A stretch of 45,895 bases of DNA, taken from NCBI GenBank assembly GCA_016794665.1, contig JAEUHB010000347.1:1-45895 (forward strand), given 5' to 3'. The notes under the pieces are model-generated. The model was not told where the DNA came from. It saw only the letters and a list, made by a program, of their open reading frames with translations, and did no database searches. The position numbers were made by a program, and so were the translations under genes. Shown here piece by piece: positions 41,805 to 45,895 of the stretch; position 1 is the stretch's first letter, and every line of letters begins with the position of its first letter. Origin of the DNA: Opitutaceae bacterium (GTDB lineage: Bacteria > Verrucomicrobiota > Verrucomicrobiia > Opitutales > Opitutaceae).

Positions 41805-42347
41805 ATGGCCCACGAAATCCCGAGCCCACGGGTCGAGTCGCATGAAACCGCCGGTTTTCTGGAACGCACGTTTGCGCAGCACCACGGCCCGCTCGTCCGC
41901 TACGCCACGCGCCTGCTTCACGGCGACGCCGAGCGCGCGCGCGATGTCGTGCAGGACACGTTTGTCCGGCTCATGGCCCAGCCGGCCGTGGTGGTCGCGG
42001 ACCACGCGGCCGAATGGCTGTTCACCGTCTGCCGCCACCGGGCGCTCGACGTGCTGCGCAAGGAGGGCCGCGTGACGCGCTTTGCCGAGGGCCAGATCGA
42101 GCGGGTGACGGCGGCCGAGCCGCGGCCGGGCCGCGCGCTCGAGCAGGCGGAGCTCCACGCGGCGATTCTCGGCCTCATCGAACGGCTGCCTTCGAACCAG
42201 CAGGAGGTCGTGCGGCTCAAGTTCCAAAACGGTTTTAGCTACAAGGAAATCTCCCGCATCACCGCGCTCTCGGTGACCAACGTGGGCTTTCTCATCCACA
42301 CCGCCGTCGCGCGCCTGCGCGCGGAATTCGCCGCGCAGCGGCCCTGA
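41805..42347 (+). CDS. ECF-type RNA polymerase sigma factor
   Basis: A 180-residue sigma factor with regions 2 and 4 only. Region 2 is GPLVRYATRLLHGDAERARDVVQDTFVRLMAQ with the D-x-V-Q-D-T-F core, followed by WLFTVCRHRALDVLRKEGR. Region 4 is IERLPSNQQEVVRLKFQNGFSYKEISRITALSVTNVGFLIHTAVARLR, with the recognition helix. ATG at 41805 fits the usual start; the open frame upstream is not conserved. CGTCTAA at 41784-41790 resembles ECF -10 elements and may be an autoregulated promoter, though no matching -35 was found. The VWA gene with an anti-sigma-like N terminus follows 12 bases later and is its likely partner. Confidence 0.92.
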   Translation: MAHEIPSPRVESHETAGFLERTFAQHHGPLVRYATRLLHGDAERARDVVQDTFVRLMAQPAVVVADHAAEWLFTVCRHRALDVLRKEGRVTRFAEGQIERVTAAEPRPGRALEQAELHAAILGLIERLPSNQQEVVRLKFQNGFSYKEISRITALSVTNVGFLIHTAVARLRAEFAAQRP

Positions 42348-42359
42348 CACCCGACCCCG

Positions 42360-44603
42360 ATGAACGCGAACGCCAACGACACCGAGCTCCTCCCCGATGA
42401 TCACCGTCTCACCGCCTACGCGCTGGGGGAACTCGATCCCGCCGAGCACGCCGTCATCGAGGCGGCGCTGCGCCGACAGCCGGAGCTGCGTGTGACCGTG
42501 GAGGAAATCCGCGAGGCCACCGCTCAGCTGGAGGCGGCGCTTGCGACGGAAGTGATGCCGGAGGTGAGCGAAAGGACGGCGCCGGAATTTGCGCGTGCGG
42601 CGATCGTGCCGGGCCGCGATCCGCGGACGCTCGACGGCGGGCGCGTGGGCGGCGTCCTGCAATTTCCGCGCGCCTACTGGATGATCGGCGGCCTCGCCGC
42701 GGCGTGCTTCGCGGTGTTGGTCGCGCTGCGTCCGCCGCCCGCGGCGCGGCCGGCTGTCGCCTACGCGCCGGGGGAGTCTGTGCTGGAGCGACTGGATTTT
42801 GTCGAAGACAGCCTCGCGTCGCTCGACGTCGGGCCGGCGGCGGGCGATCGCGCGATGGAGTTCACGCAAACGATCGTGGCCGCCGCACCCGTCGAGCCCG
42901 CCGTTCCGGCGCCCGCAATCGATTTGGCCCCGCGAATCAGCGACACGCCGCCGCCGCGCCCGCGGCTCACGTTTGAGGGGCCGCCGTCGTTTCGCCTGCC
43001 TCACACCCCCCAAGTGGCGTGGGGCAATGTAGTGATTCCGGCCGGCAACATCGGCTCGCTGGCGCAGACGCCGTCGCGCCTGCCCGTGCCGGGCGAGATC
43101 GTGTTGCTGCCGACCTTCACCGTGCGCGCGAGCCGTCTCACCCCGGCCGGCGGCCACTCGAGCGCGCGGGCGATCCTCGAGCCGCGTGACCTGCGCCCGC
43201 CGGCGCCGGCGGGGGCGCGCTTCGGCCGCGGCCGGGAGCTGACGGCTCAGGCGGCGGACAACGACTTCCTGCCGGCGGCGCGCACGCCGGTCTCGGCGTT
43301 TTCCGTGCATGTCGACGCGGCCAGCTACGCGCATGTGCGCCGCAGCGTGGGAAGCGGCGTGCGCCCGCCGCGCGAGGCGGTGCGCATCGAGGAGCTGCTG
43401 AACCACTTCCCGTTCCGCTACGCGCCGCCGCCGGCGCGCGGCGACGCGCCGTTTGCGGCCGCGCTCGAGGTCGCCGAGGCGCCGTGGGCGCCGGGCCACC
43501 GGCTCGTGCGCATCGGCCTCAAGGGCCGCGAGGTCGCCACCGCCGCGCGCCCCGCGGCCAACCTCGTGTTTCTCATCGATGTCTCCGGCTCGATGAACCA
43601 GCCGGACAAGCTCCCGCTCGTGCAGCATGCGATGCGCCTGCTTGTCGGCCGCCTGCGGCCCGACGACCGCGTGGCCATCGTCACCTACGCGGGCGCCACC
43701 GGGATCGCGCTGCCCTCCACGCCGGTCGCGCGCGCGCCGGAGATTCTCCGCGCCCTCGACGACCTCGCGACCGGCGGCCCCACCAACGGCGCGACGGGCC
43801 TGCGCCTTGCCTACGCAATCGCCCGGGCCCACTTTGCCGTCGACGGCCTCAACCGCGTGATCTTTTGCACGGATGGCGACTTCAACGTCGGCGTGACGGA
43901 CGAGGCGGCGCTGCTGCGCCTCGTCGAGGACGAGGCGGCGGGCGGCGTGAGCCTCGCCGCGCTCGGCTTCGGCATGGGCCTGCACCGCGCCGCGCTGCTC
44001 GAGCAGCTCGCGGCGCACGGCGAGGGCCACCACGCCTACATCGCCACCCGCCGCGAGGCTGAGAAGGAACTCGCCGACCAAGTCAGCGGCACGCTCGTCA
44101 CGATCGCGCGTGACGTGAAGGTGCAGGTCGAGTTCAACCCCGCCAAGGTCGCGAGCCACCGCCTGATCGGCTACGAAAACCGCCTGCTGCGGAAGGAGGA
44201 CTTCGCTGACGACAAAGTCGACGCCGGCGAAATCGGCGCGGGCCACACCGTCACGGCGCTCTACGAAATCGTGCCGGCGCCCGGCGCCGAAAAGGCCCGC
44301 GGCGAACTGCTCAAGGTGAGCGTGCGCTACAAGAAACCCGGCGGCGGCCTCCTCAGCCGCAAGCTGGACTTTGCCCTCGCGGACGCGCGCCGGCCGTTTG
44401 CGCAGGCGAGCGCGGATTTCCGCTTCGCCGCGGCGGTCGCGCACTACGGCATGATCCTGCGCGACTCGCCGCACCGCGGCCGCGCCACCATCGAGGACAC
44501 CGCCGCGTGGGCCGCGGCCGCGATTGCCGATGGCACCGATGCGCGGGGCTACCGGGCGGAGTTCCTCGAGCTCGTGCGCAAGACGCGGCCGCTCGTGGAG
44601 TAG
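42360..44603 (+). CDS. VWA-domain protein with anti-sigma-like N terminus and one membrane span
   Basis: A 747-residue protein. Residues 13-60 (DDHRLTAYALGELDPAEHAVIEAALRR) resemble the cytoplasmic part of membrane anti-sigma factors, without a zinc-binding Cys/His set. A helix lies at about 105-123. A Pro-rich linker follows, with the motif EIVLLPTFTVRASRL at 246-260. Then come a YfbK-type N-terminal domain (DNDFLPAARTPVSAFSVHVDAASYA), a von Willebrand A domain with the metal-site motif DVSGSMNQ at 407-414 and TDGDFNVG, and a DUF3520-like C-terminal domain. It probably holds the upstream ECF sigma factor at the membrane and senses an envelope signal through its periplasmic VWA part. It follows the sigma gene by 12 bases. 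Confidence 0.85.
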   Translation: MNANANDTELLPDDHRLTAYALGELDPAEHAVIEAALRRQPELRVTVEEIREATAQLEAALATEVMPEVSERTAPEFARAAIVPGRDPRTLDGGRVGGVLQFPRAYWMIGGLAAACFAVLVALRPPPAARPAVAYAPGESVLERLDFVEDSLASLDVGPAAGDRAMEFTQTIVAAAPVEPAVPAPAIDLAPRISDTPPPRPRLTFEGPPSFRLPHTPQVAWGNVVIPAGNIGSLAQTPSRLPVPGEIVLLPTFTVRASRLTPAGGHSSARAILEPRDLRPPAPAGARFGRGRELTAQAADNDFLPAARTPVSAFSVHVDAASYAHVRRSVGSGVRPPREAVRIEELLNHFPFRYAPPPARGDAPFAAALEVAEAPWAPGHRLVRIGLKGREVATAARPAANLVFLIDVSGSMNQPDKLPLVQHAMRLLVGRLRPDDRVAIVTYAGATGIALPSTPVARAPEILRALDDLATGGPTNGATGLRLAYAIARAHFAVDGLNRVIFCTDGDFNVGVTDEAALLRLVEDEAAGGVSLAALGFGMGLHRAALLEQLAAHGEGHHAYIATRREAEKELADQVSGTLVTIARDVKVQVEFNPAKVASHRLIGYENRLLRKEDFADDKVDAGEIGAGHTVTALYEIVPAPGAEKARGELLKVSVRYKKPGGGLLSRKLDFALADARRPFAQASADFRFAAAVAHYGMILRDSPHRGRATIEDTAAWAAAAIADGTDARGYRAEFLELVRKTRPLVE

Positions 44604-44654
44604 CCGGCGGAAATTTCTCGTGCGATTTGCGCCGCGGCGGGTGCTAGGGATTGA

Positions 44655-45895
44655 ATGTCCCCGATGCCCGAAGACGCCGAGCTCCTCCGCCGCTACGCCG
44701 CGACCGGCGCCGAGGCCGACTTCGCCGAGATTGTGCGGCGGCATGTGAACCTCGTCTATTCCTGCGCGCTGCGGCAGGTGAACGGCGACACGCATCTCGC
44801 GCAGGACGTGACGCAGCTGGTGTTCGCGGACCTCGCGCGCAAGGCCGCGTCCGTCGCCTCGCACCGCGTGCTCGCCGGCTGGCTCTTCACGAGCACGCGC
44901 TTCGCCGCGGCCAAGGCCGTGCGCGGTGAGCGGCGCCGGCACGCGCGCGAGGCGGAGGCCCACCTTATGGATGAACTCACCCGCGACCCCGCGGCCCAGC
45001 TCGACTGGGCCCGCGTGCGCCCCGTGCTCGACGAGGCGCTGGGCGAACTCAGCGACAGCGACCGCGAGGCGATCTTGCTGCGCTTTTTCGAGGGCCGGGA
45101 TTTTGCGGGCGTGGGTGCGCGCCTGAATGTAAACGACAACACCGCGCGCATGCGGGTCGAGCGGGCGCTCGACAAGCTGCGCGCCCTCCTCGAGCGCCGC
45201 GGGGTGAAGTCCACCGGCGCCGCGCTCGCGGCTGTGCTCGCCAACGAGGCCGTGCTGGCCGCGCCGGCCGGGCTCACTGTCACGGTGACGGGAACCGCGC
45301 TCGCCGGGAACGCCGCGGCTGCCGGAGGAGTGATCGCCACTTTTCTGAACATGACCAAACTACAGGTGGGGATCACCGGTGCGCTCGCGGTGGCGGGAAC
45401 GGCGGGCCTGGTGTTGCAGGCTCAGTCCAACGCCGCGTTGCGCGTTGAGGCCGCCGCGCTCCGCCAGGAAACGGCGGGCCTCGCGGCGCTGCGCGCGGAA
45501 AACCTCGAATTAGCGCGTGCCACGGCGGAGGTCGCTGATCTGCGTCGCGACGACAACGAGCTCAAGCGCCTCAGCGACGAGGCGACCGCGATGCAGGGGC
45601 GACTTCAACAAATCGCCCGCGCTGAGCAGGCGCGCGAAGTCTTCGAGATTTCCCGGCTCGACCGGGCTCCCAAGCCACGGTTCCAGATGCCGCCGCAGTA
45701 TCCTTTCCCGTTACGAAACGCTGGCGTCGCCGGCGAGGTGGTGGTCGATTTTGTGGTCGATGCGAGCGGTGACGTGCGAGATGTGCGTCCAAGTCGAACG
45801 ACCCTGAAAGGCAACGAATTTTCCAAAGGTGGCTCGCGCGCGAAAACCAGCGGCTTTGACATGAGGATGCCTGAGAATGCGACTGCATATGCTGG
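44655..45895 (+). CDS. Sigma-70 (ECF-like) protein fused to membrane span, coiled coil and TonB-C-like domain, partial
   Basis: The frame stays open to the window end, so 413 residues are visible. Residues 10-92 are a sigma region 2 (NLVYSCALRQVNGDTHLAQDVTQLVFADLARK, WLFTSTRFAAAKAVR). Residues about 128-182 are region 4 (LSDSDREAILLRFFEGRDFAGVGARLNVNDNTARMRVERALDKLR). After an Ala-rich linker a helix lies at about 237-256. A heptad-rich coiled coil follows at 258-325. From about 340, PKPRFQMPPQYPFPLRNAGVAGEVVVDFVVDASGDV looks like the TonB C-terminal domain. The residues after it depart from the usual TonB pattern. ATG at 44655 is chosen, with AGGGA 4 bases upstream; ATG at 44664 is possible. 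Confidence 0.8.
   Translation, partial: MSPMPEDAELLRRYAATGAEADFAEIVRRHVNLVYSCALRQVNGDTHLAQDVTQLVFADLARKAASVASHRVLAGWLFTSTRFAAAKAVRGERRRHAREAEAHLMDELTRDPAAQLDWARVRPVLDEALGELSDSDREAILLRFFEGRDFAGVGARLNVNDNTARMRVERALDKLRALLERRGVKSTGAALAAVLANEAVLAAPAGLTVTVTGTALAGNAAAAGGVIATFLNMTKLQVGITGALAVAGTAGLVLQAQSNAALRVEAAALRQETAGLAALRAENLELARATAEVADLRRDDNELKRLSDEATAMQGRLQQIARAEQAREVFEISRLDRAPKPRFQMPPQYPFPLRNAGVAGEVVVDFVVDASGDVRDVRPSRTTLKGNEFSKGGSRAKTSGFDMRMPENATAYA

Noticed and set aside
41787..44963. A continuous minus-strand open frame of more than 1000 codons
   Set aside because: It lies opposite the sigma and VWA genes, is rich in Arg, Gly, Ala and His without domain logic, and is an expected antisense shadow of high-GC coding DNA.

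Overview
The window is high-GC, densely coding DNA that reads like a chromosome segment of a Verrucomicrobiota bacterium, most likely an Opitutaceae relative. This is inference, with no search run. The pointers are a VPDSG-CTERM-like sorting tail, a complete alternative complex III (act) operon, an L-rhamnose mutarotase beside a type I sulfatase, an ECF sigma factor extended by a membrane segment and TonB-like domain, few Shine-Dalgarno sites, and many 1 to 4 base gene overlaps. No tRNA, rRNA, CRISPR array or transposase gene was seen.

Layout. 1-2651: 3' end of a long Asn/Gly/Thr-rich beta-repeat surface protein, closed by a strong terminator. 2706-8379: surface polysaccharide assembly and export. 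A Wzt-type ATPase on the plus strand faces a four-gene minus-strand operon (methyltransferase/GT2 fusion, DegT aminotransferase, beta-propeller protein, Wzm-type permease). 8507-13426: tripartite efflux system (TolC, membrane fusion protein, FtsX-like permease, ATPase), interrupted between permease and ATPase by a four-helix-bundle (S23/IVP) gene enclosed in 28-bp inverted repeats. 13577-24783: respiratory operon, actABCDEF followed by a small membrane protein, a CcoN-like subunit, a CcoO-like cytochrome and another c-type cytochrome. 24802-33480: probable carbohydrate island (LacI regulator, Na+/solute symporter, two secreted paralogues, rhamnose mutarotase, sulfatase). 33591-38673: sorted surface protein, SGNH esterase, PLP dehydratase, M20D amidohydrolase, glyoxalase-fold protein and DUF6498-like membrane protein. 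38610-41719: OGG1-type DNA glycosylase, small secreted protein and oligopeptide-binding lipoprotein. 41805-45895: ECF sigma factor with a VWA/anti-sigma-like partner, then a sigma-TonB fusion cut by the window end.

How the genes work together. The act products should oxidise menaquinol and reduce c-type cytochromes. The CcoN-like protein that follows has lost five of the six histidines that hold the haems and copper in cbb3 oxidases, and its CcoO partner has no internal methionine, so this pair is unlikely to be an ordinary oxygen reductase. The S23 gene with its complementary flanks has the architecture of an rRNA intervening sequence but sits inside a protein-coding operon. These two observations, and the sigma-TonB fusion, are the most unusual features here.
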